Below, one piece after another: positions 34,237 to 43,044 of a stretch of 64,000 nucleotides of DNA. The translations under genes were made by a program, and so were the position numbers. The notes under the pieces are model-generated. The model had not been told where the DNA came from. It did no database searches and saw only the letters and a list, made by a program, of their open reading frames with translations. How positions within the stretch are numbered: position 1 is the first letter of the stretch; the number at the start of each line of letters is the position of its first letter. The DNA is from Mucilaginibacter flavus (GTDB lineage Bacteria; Bacteroidota; Bacteroidia; Sphingobacteriales; Sphingobacteriaceae), in NCBI RefSeq assembly GCF_030409315.1, contig NZ_JAUFPS010000042.1:1-64000 (forward strand), given 5' to 3'.

Positions 34237-35757
34237 TCAGGCCGACCGCAAGTGGAGCGCACGGCGGTTCATGATCTTGGTGATCAGCGTTCGTAACCGC
34301 GCTTTATAATCTTCTGTTAACCACTCGGTGTAGTTTTTGGTGACCCGTCCCAGGCACTTGGCATATTGTTTTACCCGCCAGGCGATCTCCTTTTCCAATA
34401 AACCGGTCAGCGCCAGGGCTTCGGTCAGGTGTTCGCTGTTGTCCGCACACATCAGCGCGTGTTGACGAATGGCATCCCTGATCACGATCTTGGATTTGAG
34501 CTGTTTTGCCACGGCTTCCTGGTGGGCCTGCTGAATATCGAAGGAGAGCTGCAGGGTGTTCGGGAATTTCGCCCTGAAGTCGGCCGGCAATTGATGCGCT
34601 TCATATTCGCTTTTATGATGCAGGGCCTCGTAGTAAGCTTCCGGCTGCTCGAAGACTTGCTGCCAGTCGATGGGGACGTGCCATTCCCCGAAACGGTCGG
34701 TATTATTGCCCAGGTCGATGATGGTAAAGGTCTTTTTCTGCGGCAGGCGCCGTGCGGCCCGGCCGATCATTTGGTGGTAAAGCGTCAGTGAGGTGGTGGC
34801 CCGGTTGAGGATCACGGCCTGGACCGTAGGTTCATCAAAACCGGTCGTTAAAATGGATACCGAGGTCAGGATGGCCGACCTGGTCTTTTTAAACCATTTC
34901 AGGATCGCTGCGCGTTCCGCCGGCGGCGTGTGGTTATCCAGGTGCCTGGCCGGGTAACCGGCACTGACGAGCATTTCCAGCACGGCTTTTGAAGTGAAGA
35001 TGCCGTTATTGAAGATCAGTGTTTTCTTGTTCTTGGCGTGAGCCTCGTAGGCGTGTAACAGCAATTCCAGCATGGCCGGCGAGGTATACAGCGCATCGGA
35101 GGTCGCTACCGTAAAATCACCGTTAATGCCGGTTTGCAGCGTGTTCAATTCCACGTCATACCGCCAGTTGGTGGGTTTGGCCAGGAAACCCTGCGCGATG
35201 AGGTTTTGGATGCTCTCGCCAACAATAAGTTCCTGGTAATGCTTGCGCATCGGCAGGTTAACATCAGAACTGAAGGGCGTTGCCGTGACACCGATCACGG
35301 TGGCCTGCTCAAATTTACCCAGCAGTTTCTGGAACGAATTGTGGTGGGCCTCGTCAATGATGACCAGCCCGATCGTACTCGTATCGATCAATCCTTCTTT
35401 GATGCGGTTCTTTAAAGTTTCCACCATGGCCACCAGGCAGCGGTAATTGTCCCGGCGACTGAGCTTTTTAACCTGGCTGTTGATCACTTTATTGCGTATG
35501 CCCAGCGATTTCAAGGCCGCTGAAGTTTGACTGCAGAGCTCCACGCGGTGCGTCAGTACGATAACATTTTTATCGTATTGACGGATATAACGCCCGGCGA
35601 TCTCGGAAAAGATACGGGTCTTGCCGCCACCGGTCGGCAATTGGTAAAGCAACCGCTGTTTGGCGTCAGCTGATGCCAGTTTGGTGAATAAAAGATTAAG
35701 GTCCCGCTCCTGGTAGGGGTAAAGTTCTGCCATTGTGCACTTGGTGTTTGGGTTCAT
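34237..35757 (-). CDS. DEAD/DEAH-box superfamily 2 helicase
   Basis: 506 residues from ATG 35757 (a start at 35733, MAELYPYQERD, is equally possible). Motif I is LPTGGGKTR, motif II IDEAHH, motif III GVTATPF and motif VI QMIGRAARR. This is a RecA-like two-domain SF2 core of the SSL2/ResIII type. The last 140 residues carry no recognised nuclease. There is no restriction methylase or other defence partner nearby, so it may serve DNA or RNA repair. The role is uncertain. Confidence 0.92.
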   Translation of the reverse strand: MNPNTKCTMAELYPYQERDLNLLFTKLASADAKQRLLYQLPTGGGKTRIFSEIAGRYIRQYDKNVIVLTHRVELCSQTSAALKSLGIRNKVINSQVKKLSRRDNYRCLVAMVETLKNRIKEGLIDTSTIGLVIIDEAHHNSFQKLLGKFEQATVIGVTATPFSSDVNLPMRKHYQELIVGESIQNLIAQGFLAKPTNWRYDVELNTLQTGINGDFTVATSDALYTSPAMLELLLHAYEAHAKNKKTLIFNNGIFTSKAVLEMLVSAGYPARHLDNHTPPAERAAILKWFKKTRSAILTSVSILTTGFDEPTVQAVILNRATTSLTLYHQMIGRAARRLPQKKTFTIIDLGNNTDRFGEWHVPIDWQQVFEQPEAYYEALHHKSEYEAHQLPADFRAKFPNTLQLSFDIQQAHQEAVAKQLKSKIVIRDAIRQHALMCADNSEHLTEALALTGLLEKEIAWRVKQYAKCLGRVTKNYTEWLTEDYKARLRTLITKIMNRRALHLRSA

Positions 35758-36068
35758 ATTTCTTTCAAAACAATTGCTGTGCCGCCCAAGCTTGGCTACT
35801 GCGTTTTTGCGATTAAATTCCGCCCGCGATCTAAGTATACATTAATAACTGAGGGTATATTCCTCATACAGAGTAAATTGACCCTAAGCTTGCGCTTGGT
35901 TACCTGAAGCACAAAAGTGTCTGCCTGTTTCAGCGACCTGGCCATAATAATATCCAGCGCTGTGCTATCGAAAGGAGGAATGGCGGATCAAACGCATTTT
36001 TATTCCAAACAATTCGGGAATATTTTCCTTTTTTAAAAATCCGCTTTCTTCCAATTTCCGGCTTTAAG
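35758..36068. other. Intergenic region without a supported gene
   Basis: AT-rich, with no ORF of convincing length. A GGAGGA lies almost directly against an ATG at 35980 that would encode only 18 residues. I see no clear -7 box, tRNA or repeat. It may contain the helicase promoter and decayed sequence related to the PAS pseudogene that follows. Confidence 0.4.
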
Positions 36069-36613
36069 ATGGATAAACCTCACCTCATGGAAGATGTCCC
36101 CACTTAAAACGCAGGATAGCAGCACTGACCGCAGAAAATCAAAGACTGAAATCTGACGAATACCGGGACGCCATTCTTTCGGCTGATCCGCGTTACCATG
36201 AAAGTGAGTCGCGTTTTAAGACCATCTTTGAGGCCTCCAGGCTTGATAACAAGATCATCACGCCCGACCTGAAGATCATCCAGGTCAACCCGGCGATGGT
36301 GGCCCTGCTGGGTTTTGGATCCAAAAAAGGGGTCATCGGTGCCACGATTTTAGACTTTGCACCGGAAGAATGCCATAAGGACTGGCGCTTCCTCAAGGAA
36401 AAGTTATGGCAAAAAGCCATGCCTTCCTTTAGCCTGAAGACCTGTCTCCGGTAGAAAAACGGCACGATCGTCTGGTGCCAGGTGATGTCGATCCTGTTCC
36501 AGGAGAACAGCAAGACATTGGGTTACACGATCATCGAGGAATTACTGAGAGCCAAATTTGACTATATTGGGACCTGCTGCGCCAGCGCCGCGCTTTCCGG
36601 GATGCGGTGGTGA
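36069..36613 (+). pseudogene. Broken PAS-domain sensor gene
   Basis: The original start appears to be ATG 36069 (MDKPHLMEDVP). That frame stops after 13 codons, but a one-base shift near 36102 restores LKRRIAALTAENQRL, then KTIFEASRLDNKI and a PAS core IIQVNPAMVALLGFG. An in-frame TAG at 36452-36454 then interrupts the domain, and PAS-like sequence continues after it (KNGTIVWCQV, then LGYTIIEEL). The frame closes at 36611-36613. At least two lesions make it a decaying remnant of a PAS signalling gene. Confidence 0.75.
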
Positions 36614-36684
36614 TCTGAACCGGGCGAAAATGCGTTCGAGCGAAACCATCGAAAACTACAAAGAATAAGCGGTGTTATCGTAGG

Positions 36685-37458
36685 GTGAAGATCGCCACCT
36701 ATAATATTAATGGCATCAATGCCCGTATTGAAAACCTGCTGCGCTGGCTGGCGGAAGCCAGGCCGGACGTGGTGTGTTTGCAGGAGCTGAAGTGCGAGGA
36801 TCACAAGTTTCCTGAACGTACTTTGCTGGACGCGGGTTATCATGCGATCTGGCAGGGTCAGAAAAGCTGGAACGGGGTGGCGATCCTGTCGCGTTACGGC
36901 GAGATCCAGGAAACCCGTCGCGGTTTGGAGGGCGAGGATGAAGATCTGCACAGTCGCTATATCGAAGCGTTTATCAATGGCGTGGTGATCAGCTGTTTGT
37001 ATCTGCCGAACGGCAATCCTTTTCCGGGGCCAAAATTTGAGTACAAGTTGCGCTGGATCAAACGGCTGCACGCCCATGCGGATAAGTTGTTAAGCTTTGG
37101 TTTGCCGGTGGCATTGATCGGTGATTATAATATTATGCCAACGGAACTGGACACTTATAAGCCGGAGAAATATGTGAACAATGCTTTATTCAGACCGGAG
37201 GCGCGCAAGCTGTGGCGGGCATTGATCAAGTCGGGCTGGACAGACGCGATCCGTCATTTGCATCCGGATGAACCCATCTATACATTCTGGGATTATTTGC
37301 GGAATGCTTATCGTAGGAACGCGGGGCTGCGGCTGGATCACTTTTTATTAAATGAGCCATTGATGAACCGGTTAGGCGGTGATGGTGTCGACAAAGAAGT
37401 TCGGGGCTGGGAACATTCCAGCGATCATGCGCCGGCCTGGATCAAACTGAAAGATTAA
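36685..37458 (+). CDS. xthA: Exodeoxyribonuclease III
   Basis: 257 residues from a GTG start at 36685 (no ATG fits the family N-terminus MKIATYNINGI). The endonuclease/exonuclease/phosphatase fold shows the metal-binding Glu in CLQELKC (about residue 34), the catalytic GDYNIMP (about 148) and the final SDHAP (about 249). It cleaves DNA 5' to abasic sites and removes 3' blocks in base excision repair. It ends against a strong hairpin shared with the convergent DUF4142 gene. Confidence 0.95.
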   Translation: MKIATYNINGINARIENLLRWLAEARPDVVCLQELKCEDHKFPERTLLDAGYHAIWQGQKSWNGVAILSRYGEIQETRRGLEGEDEDLHSRYIEAFINGVVISCLYLPNGNPFPGPKFEYKLRWIKRLHAHADKLLSFGLPVALIGDYNIMPTELDTYKPEKYVNNALFRPEARKLWRALIKSGWTDAIRHLHPDEPIYTFWDYLRNAYRRNAGLRLDHFLLNEPLMNRLGGDGVDKEVRGWEHSSDHAPAWIKLKD

Positions 37459-37462
37459 ATTT

Positions 37463-37484
37463 GCAGCCCGCCGAAACGGGCTGC
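37463..37484. terminator. Hairpin between xthA and the DUF4142 gene
   Basis: GCAGCCCG (37463-37470) pairs perfectly with CGGGCTGC (37477-37484) around CCGAAA, between two convergent stop codons. It can serve both strands; U runs on either side are weak. Confidence 0.6.
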
Positions 37485-37490
37485 TTGTGT

Positions 37491-37991
37491 TCATTTAAGT
37501 TTTTCGTCGATGGCTTCGATCTCCATCAAGTGGTGTTTCAGCGTAGGCAGCATCGCTTGGGCGAAAGCTTTCACGACCGGGTTTTTACCGGTAGTGGCGT
37601 AGTTTTCAAAGACTTCGACGGTGTTCCGGTGACCGCTGAGCACACCATGAACATATAATTTATCAAAATTACTGCCCGCGTTTTGCAGCATGAGGTCGGT
37701 TTGTATCCCACCGGTCGCCGCAGGCGGTAAATTCACATTTTGGCTTTTAGCCAAAGCCAGCAATTTGGCTTCCGCATCATTATGATCTTTGACCATCATC
37801 TGACCGAACATTTTTACGTCAGAACCCATGGCCTTTTGGGCTGCGAGTTGTCCGGCACTGACCTCCTGTAAATTTTTAATACTAGCGACGGTCAGGAAAT
37901 GTTTGGCAGTCGTATCGGGATCGGGCTGCGGGATCTGTGCCTGGGCAGCCAGGCCGCCGAGACACAGGATTGAGATGAATATTTTTTTCAT
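37491..37991 (-). CDS. Secreted DUF4142 protein
   Basis: 166 residues with a signal peptide (MKKIFISILCLGGLAAQA). DUF4142 marks are QLAAQKAMGSDVKMFGQMMV, then KDHNDAEAKLLALAKS and the final KHHLMEIEAID. The fold is a ferritin-like helix bundle in the periplasm or outer-membrane space; the function is unknown. It begins a run of eight co-directional stress-related genes (37491-42934), though its own position is last in transcription order. Confidence 0.92.
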   Translation of the reverse strand: MKKIFISILCLGGLAAQAQIPQPDPDTTAKHFLTVASIKNLQEVSAGQLAAQKAMGSDVKMFGQMMVKDHNDAEAKLLALAKSQNVNLPPAATGGIQTDLMLQNAGSNFDKLYVHGVLSGHRNTVEVFENYATTGKNPVVKAFAQAMLPTLKHHLMEIEAIDEKLK

Positions 37992-38000
37992 GATTTCATA

Positions 38001-39008
38001 TTATGGCATGCCCACTCCGCCTGATGAACCATAGATCTGCCCGGTGGCAAAGCTGGCATCAGCCGCTGCTAATTGTACATAAATAGAGGCCAACTCTGCG
38101 GGCTGGCCGGGCCTGCCCAGCATGGTCCAGCTGCCGAACATTTGCTGTTTCTCGGGCTGCGCGCCGCCGCTGATCTGCAGAGCGGTCCAGACCGGCCCGG
38201 GTGCGACGCCGTTGACGCGGATGCCTTTCGGGCCTAACTGTTTGGCCAGCGATTTAACATAGTTCATGGTCGCGGCCTTGGTCTGCGCATAGGCATACAA
38301 GTCGGGCGATGGGTCGTAAGCCTGTTCGGACGTCGTGCCGATGATGGCGGAACCGGCGGGTAGGTGCGGCAGGGCGGCTTTGATGATCCAGAAGGGCGCG
38401 TAAATATTGGTTTTCATGGTGGCATCGAATTCCTCGGTGGTAACGTCGGCAATGGAATTGATCGATTGCTGACGGCCGGCGTTATTGACAATGATGTCTA
38501 AACCACCCAAAGCCGTCACGGCTTTTTCCACTAATGACTTACAGAAATCCTCACTGCGCAGGTCACCGGGAATGGCTACGGCTTTTCTTCCGGCCTTTTG
38601 GATCAGGGCGACCACTTCCTGCGCGTCCTGTTCTTCGCTCGGGTAATAGTTAATGGCGACATCCGCGCCTTCGCGGGCGTAGGCAATGGCGGCTGCCCTG
38701 CCCATGCCGGAATCACCGCCGGTGATGAGGGCTTTACGGCCCATCAGCCTGCCGGAGCCTTTATAGCTGGTTTCTCCGCAATCCGGTACGGGGTCCATTT
38801 TGCTTTGCAAACCCGGCCAGGGTTGCGGCTGGCTTTTGTAAGGCGGTTTGGGATAGAGTTTGGTCGGGTCGCTGATCTTGGCAGGGCCGTCGGCATTTGT
38901 TGTTGGATTAGTAGTTGCACCGAAAGCTGGAGCAACAGCTGCTGCTGCCAGGGTGGCGCCTAAACCGGCGACAACCTGCCGCCGGGTAATTTTATGGTCT
39001 TCACTCAT
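38001..39008 (-). CDS. Tat-exported SDR (glucose dehydrogenase-like)
   Basis: 335 residues. The N-terminus KITRRQVVAGLGATLAAAAV is a twin-arginine signal (RRQVV), so a folded, cofactor-loaded enzyme is exported. The SDR core follows with GGDSGMGRAAA (about residue 97), NNAGRQQ and YAQTKAA. A proline-rich linker (KLYPKPPYKSQPQPWPG) precedes it. It resembles the YhdF/YghA-type general stress SDRs. The related SDR at 40082 lacks the Tat leader. Confidence 0.93.
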   Translation of the reverse strand: MSEDHKITRRQVVAGLGATLAAAAVAPAFGATTNPTTNADGPAKISDPTKLYPKPPYKSQPQPWPGLQSKMDPVPDCGETSYKGSGRLMGRKALITGGDSGMGRAAAIAYAREGADVAINYYPSEEQDAQEVVALIQKAGRKAVAIPGDLRSEDFCKSLVEKAVTALGGLDIIVNNAGRQQSINSIADVTTEEFDATMKTNIYAPFWIIKAALPHLPAGSAIIGTTSEQAYDPSPDLYAYAQTKAATMNYVKSLAKQLGPKGIRVNGVAPGPVWTALQISGGAQPEKQQMFGSWTMLGRPGQPAELASIYVQLAAADASFATGQIYGSSGGVGMP

Positions 39009-39041
39009 GGAGTCTGTATTAATGATTGCTGCTTATATTTT

Positions 39042-39218
39042 TTAATCTTTCTTTTTAGGGACTTTAGCGCCGTCTTTCCGGGCTTCGGATAAGCCGATAG
39101 CGATCGCCTGTTTCTTGCTGGTTACTTTCTTACCGCTGCCGCTTTTGAGCGTGCCTTCTTTTTCTTCGTGTAAAGCCTTGTGGACCTTGTCCTGGGCTTT
39201 TTCTGAATATTTAGCCAT
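39042..39218 (-). CDS. DUF6496 small basic protein
   Basis: 58 residues from ATG 39218 (MAKYSEKAQDKVHKALHEEK). A start further upstream would run into the hydrolase gene. The pattern KVxxxMHExKxGxLKSGSG, then KVTSKKQAIAIGLSEAR and a lysine-rich tail, is the DUF6496 family often found in stress gene clusters of this group and of proteobacteria. The function is unknown. It overlaps no neighbour and follows the hydrolase stop by 11 bp on the same strand. Confidence 0.85.
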   Translation of the reverse strand: MAKYSEKAQDKVHKALHEEKEGTLKSGSGKKVTSKKQAIAIGLSEARKDGAKVPKKKD

Positions 39219-39229
39219 GACTTTTTTGA

Positions 39230-40027
39230 TTAATTGTTTTCCTGTTCGGTATGATATAGCTGTTCTGCGTGGGCGGTCAGCCATTCGCTGATATAGTCAG
39301 CAACTTCCTGCCAGCCGTCCTGGCCGCAGATCCAGTGGGCGCGGTTGTCAAAGAATTTGAAGTCAACGATGCTGACCTCATCGGTATAAGCTTCGGCATT
39401 GCGCTCATTCAATTCGTAAGGGATGATCTGGTCCTCTACCCCGCCGATGAATAACAGCGGCGCGTGCGGCAGGTCAAGATCGATCTGACCAGCTTCGCCC
39501 ATGCAATCACGCAATACGTTGCGGCTGTCATGGGTAGCGGTTTCCTTATAGGCGGCTTCAGTTGCTGCCTCACTCATGGTATTGCAGAACGAGCCATGGA
39601 AACTTTCCAAGTCCATCATAAATGGCTCATTGCCTTTAAGTGGATTGGAGATCAGCGCGCTGTTCTTCATGAAGCCCCAGTCAAAAGCCAACATGGCATT
39701 GGGTGCCACGGAACTGATGGGCACGCCCATTTCGACCAAGCCTTTCGCGGTTAAGAGTTGCGTGATCAAACCGCCAACGGAATGACCGATGACGATTGGT
39801 TTTTCCGGCAACGCGGTGATGACGCGCTCCATGTGGTCGACAATGGTCTGCAGGTGTAGGTCACCCAAACCGGCCGGCGGGTTATTGCGCAGATCGGCGG
39901 GTTCGCCTTCATGCAGCGGCCAGGCCGGTGCGATACAATTGTAGCCTTTGGCTTCAAAATAAGCTATCCACTTTTCCCAGCTTTTGGGGTTTTGGAACAT
40001 GCCGTGGATAAATACGATGGTTTTCAT
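39230..40027 (-). CDS. Alpha/beta hydrolase
   Basis: 265 residues, no signal peptide. The oxyanion segment is FIHGMFQNPKSWEKWI (about residue 6), the nucleophile elbow GHSVGG (about residue 101) and the late His is in NRAHWICGQDGW near 235, with Asp in GGVEDQIIP. It probably acts on a small ester or lactone. It lies in the middle of the SDR cluster. Confidence 0.93.
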   Translation of the reverse strand: MKTIVFIHGMFQNPKSWEKWIAYFEAKGYNCIAPAWPLHEGEPADLRNNPPAGLGDLHLQTIVDHMERVITALPEKPIVIGHSVGGLITQLLTAKGLVEMGVPISSVAPNAMLAFDWGFMKNSALISNPLKGNEPFMMDLESFHGSFCNTMSEAATEAAYKETATHDSRNVLRDCMGEAGQIDLDLPHAPLLFIGGVEDQIIPYELNERNAEAYTDEVSIVDFKFFDNRAHWICGQDGWQEVADYISEWLTAHAEQLYHTEQENN

Positions 40028-40081
40028 ATTTGTTGATGATGTTATTGATTCTGTAAGATTAATTTTTTATCGGCGTATGCT

Positions 40082-40927
40082 TTAACCGTTGACGACCTCC
40101 CCGCCGTTGACATGGATGACCTGGCCGGTAATGAATGATGCGTCATCCGAAGCCAGGAAAACATAGGCCGGGCCGAGTTCCGAAGGCTGGCCGGCACGTT
40201 TCATAGCGGTTTCGCTGCCGAAAGATTTGATCTTTTCTTTATCAAAGGTCGAAACGATCAGCGGTGTCCAGACCGGGCCGGGCGCAACCGCGTTGACCCT
40301 TATTTTCTTTTCCGTCAGATTGGTCGCCAGCGAACGAGTAAAACTTGTGATTGCGCCCTTGGTCGAAGAATAATCGATCAGGTTGGGCGACGAGCGGTAA
40401 GCGGTAACCGAGGTCGTATTAATGATACTATCGCCTTCGTGCAAGTGTTCCAGCGCCTCGTTGGCAAAATGGAAATAAGCGAAGATATTCGTGCGGAATG
40501 TATCCTCCAGTTGCTTTTCATCGATCGACTTTGGGTCTTTCTGCGGTAGTTGCATCCCGGCATTATTCACCAGGATATTCAGTTTGCCCAGTTTATCTAC
40601 CGTTGCTGCTACTGCTTTTTTACAAAATGTCGCTTTTTTGACATCGCCTTTCAGCAACAAGCATTTCCGGCCTTCTGTTTCGATCAGGCGTTTGGTTTCT
40701 TTAGCATCGATATCTTCATTCAAATACACAATGGCTACATCCGCACCTTCACGGGCAAAGTGTACACTAACGGCGCGTCCGATACCGGAATCGCCCCCGG
40801 TAATAAGCGCCACTTTGTTGAGTAGCTTGCCGGAACCGGCATAGCTGCTTTTAATATATTCCGGAGCCGGGTCCATACTGGCCTCGATGCCGGGTTGTGT
40901 ATTTTGTTTTGCCGGGGTCTTTGCCAT
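40082..40927 (-). CDS. SDR family oxidoreductase (general stress type)
   Basis: 281 residues. A short proline-rich leader (PGIEASMDPAPEYIKSSYAG) precedes the SDR core TGGDSGIG (about residues 44-51), NNAGMQL, YSSTK and the family ending VIHVNGGEVVNG. It resembles YghA/YhdF-like proteins, which are stress-induced. It is a paralogue of the Tat-exported SDR at 38001. The next SDR start is only 4 bp upstream of this gene. Confidence 0.95.
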   Translation of the reverse strand: MAKTPAKQNTQPGIEASMDPAPEYIKSSYAGSGKLLNKVALITGGDSGIGRAVSVHFAREGADVAIVYLNEDIDAKETKRLIETEGRKCLLLKGDVKKATFCKKAVAATVDKLGKLNILVNNAGMQLPQKDPKSIDEKQLEDTFRTNIFAYFHFANEALEHLHEGDSIINTTSVTAYRSSPNLIDYSSTKGAITSFTRSLATNLTEKKIRVNAVAPGPVWTPLIVSTFDKEKIKSFGSETAMKRAGQPSELGPAYVFLASDDASFITGQVIHVNGGEVVNG

Positions 40928-40931
40928 AACG

Positions 40932-41723
40932 TTACGAGTTTTGTTCTACCGGTTTTTGCTGTTCATACATCGTATGAGCGACGTTGCTATCCGGCATTAA
41001 GTTGCTCATATTTACCTCTAATTTGTTTTTGAATCCCGATATCACGCGGCCGGTGCCGGCCATCAAAGCTTCATAACCGTCTTTCGCCACGTCAGCCGGA
41101 TCAGATAAGGCTTCCTTATTCTGCACGATCTTGCTGTCCAGCATACCGGCTTTGTTAAAGAAATCGGTATCGGTAGCACCGGGCATCAGCGCGGTCAGCG
41201 TTACGCCGCTGTCTTTGATCTCTTCGCGTATCGCAGTGGTAAAGGACAATACGAAAGCTTTGGTCGCATGGTAAACCGCCTGCCAGGGGCCGGGCAGTTT
41301 GCCGGCGACAGAACCAAGATTTAATACTTTACCATCGCCACGGGCGACCATTTCTTTTAAGAAGTATTTGGTGAGGATGACGGTTGCGCAGATATTCAGG
41401 TGAACAATGCCCAACTCACGTTCCAGTTCGTTTTCGGTGAATAATCCGTAAACCCCCTGGCCGGCATCGTTCACCAAAACGTCTATAGGTGTAGTGATCT
41501 CGCTACAAAGCGCTTTAGCCTGTTCCATATCCGACAGGTCTTTGGCAATGGTAGTTACGGTAACACCATAGTTCATCTTGAATTCCTGTGCCTTTATGTC
41601 CAGTTCTTCCTGATTCCTCGAAACGATGATCAGGTTATATTTATCGCCGGCAAATAGTTTTGCCAGTTCATAGCCGATGCCACTGGTGGCACCGGTGATC
41701 AAAGCGGTTTTTTGATTTTCCAT
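40932..41723 (-). CDS. SDR family oxidoreductase (YqjQ/DltE-like)
   Basis: 263 residues. The cofactor motif TGATSGIG is at about residues 10-17, NDAG replaces NAG (VLVNDAGQGVYG), and the active-site motif is YHATKAFV. The C-terminal region is that of YqjQ/DltE-like SDRs rather than FabG. Its start overlaps the stop of the alcohol dehydrogenase gene by 1 bp, so it is in the same operon. Confidence 0.94.
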   Translation of the reverse strand: MENQKTALITGATSGIGYELAKLFAGDKYNLIIVSRNQEELDIKAQEFKMNYGVTVTTIAKDLSDMEQAKALCSEITTPIDVLVNDAGQGVYGLFTENELERELGIVHLNICATVILTKYFLKEMVARGDGKVLNLGSVAGKLPGPWQAVYHATKAFVLSFTTAIREEIKDSGVTLTALMPGATDTDFFNKAGMLDSKIVQNKEALSDPADVAKDGYEALMAGTGRVISGFKNKLEVNMSNLMPDSNVAHTMYEQQKPVEQNS

Positions 41724-42934
41724 TAGTTTTCGATTTTGATCGGTTCGTCTTCGTTTTTGGTCGGTTTTTGTTGTTCCCAGGGTTTCAGTACTACTTTCAC
41801 GCAGTCCTCTTCTTTTTTGTCAAAGATCTCGTAACCGCGGGTCACTTCGCTCAGCGGTAAAGTGTGCGATATGATATCATCCAGCACCACTTTTTCGGTT
41901 TTCACCAGTTCGATGAGGTGGTCAATATAATTCAACACCGGTGCCTGGCCCATTTTCAGGGTAATACCTTTATCAAAAACGCGGTGCAGCGGGAAGTTGT
42001 CGTAAGGTGATCCATAAACGCCCATAATGGACACGGTACCCATGCGGCGGACGGCTTTAAAACACATATCGAGCACTTTCATGCTGCCAACCTCGAAATT
42101 GAACATGGCTTTGGCTTTGTCCAAAATATTACGCTCGGGTTCAAATCCGACAGCGTCCACGCAAACATCAGCGCCACGGCCGCCGGTCATTGCGCGGATG
42201 GCTTCTACCACGTCTACTTCATGGGGGTTAAGCGTTTCTACTTTGTTAACGGCTTTGGCCTTTTCCAGGCGGTAGTTCAGCGGGTCAATGGCGATCACCC
42301 GGCTGGCACCATTCAGCCAGGCGGCTTTCTGCGCCATCAGGCCGACAGGTCCGGAACCAAAAATGGCCACCACTTCACCACCCTTTAATTGTGCCCAATC
42401 AATAGCCGACCAGCCGGTAGGGAAAATATCGGTCAGGAACAAGACCTGTTCATCGGTCATGTTATCGGGCACGACACGAGGGCTGATATCCGCATACGGT
42501 ACGCGCACATATTCGGCCTGGCCGCCGGAATAGCCGCCATACAGGTCGGTATAGCCGAACAGGGCCGCGCCTTTCTGATCGGCCATATCGCCGTTCGGGC
42601 CATAATGTTTGTAGTTGGAATTTTCGCAGGCGGGCGAGGCATCGTGCTGGCAGAAGAAACAATGGCCGCAGGAGATGGGGAAGGGTACGACCACACGGTC
42701 CCCTTTCTTCAGGTTCTTGACGCCCTTGCCGACTTCTTCGACGATGCCCATGAATTCATGGCCCATCACCATGGGTTTCGGTTGTGGTACGCCGCCGCTG
42801 AGGATGTGCAGGTCAGATCCGCAGATCGCAGTAGAAGTGACCTTTAAAATAACGTCCGAGTCCTGTTCCAGGCGCGGGTCTTCGACGGTATCGTAACGGA
42901 TGTCGCCGGGTTTGTGAAATACTGCTGCTTTCAT
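41723..42934 (-). CDS. Zinc-dependent alcohol dehydrogenase
   Basis: 403 residues of the medium-chain dehydrogenase family, FDH-like group. Catalytic zinc ligands are Cys in AICGSDLH and His in MGHEFMG. The structural zinc cysteines are in CGHCFFCQHDASPACENS. The Rossmann motif is FGSGPVGLMA. It resembles glutathione-independent formaldehyde dehydrogenase-type proteins, so detoxification of small aldehydes is likely. It heads the minus-strand operon and is divergent from the FAD/Rieske gene. Confidence 0.95.
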   Translation of the reverse strand: MKAAVFHKPGDIRYDTVEDPRLEQDSDVILKVTSTAICGSDLHILSGGVPQPKPMVMGHEFMGIVEEVGKGVKNLKKGDRVVVPFPISCGHCFFCQHDASPACENSNYKHYGPNGDMADQKGAALFGYTDLYGGYSGGQAEYVRVPYADISPRVVPDNMTDEQVLFLTDIFPTGWSAIDWAQLKGGEVVAIFGSGPVGLMAQKAAWLNGASRVIAIDPLNYRLEKAKAVNKVETLNPHEVDVVEAIRAMTGGRGADVCVDAVGFEPERNILDKAKAMFNFEVGSMKVLDMCFKAVRRMGTVSIMGVYGSPYDNFPLHRVFDKGITLKMGQAPVLNYIDHLIELVKTEKVVLDDIISHTLPLSEVTRGYEIFDKKEEDCVKVVLKPWEQQKPTKNEDEPIKIEN

Positions 42935-43044
42935 AAGTAGTTTTTTAAGTTTTGATGTCTTTATTTAACTTGAAAGAAATTTTTTTGTTTATTAATATGA
43001 AAGATAGTTTCAAACATGACGGCCGTTGTCTTTGTATTTATAGT

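Noticed and set aside
35980-36036. 18-residue ORF after a GGAGGA sequence
   Set aside because: The ribosome-like site is only 1-2 nt from the ATG, too close, and the peptide has no known relative.
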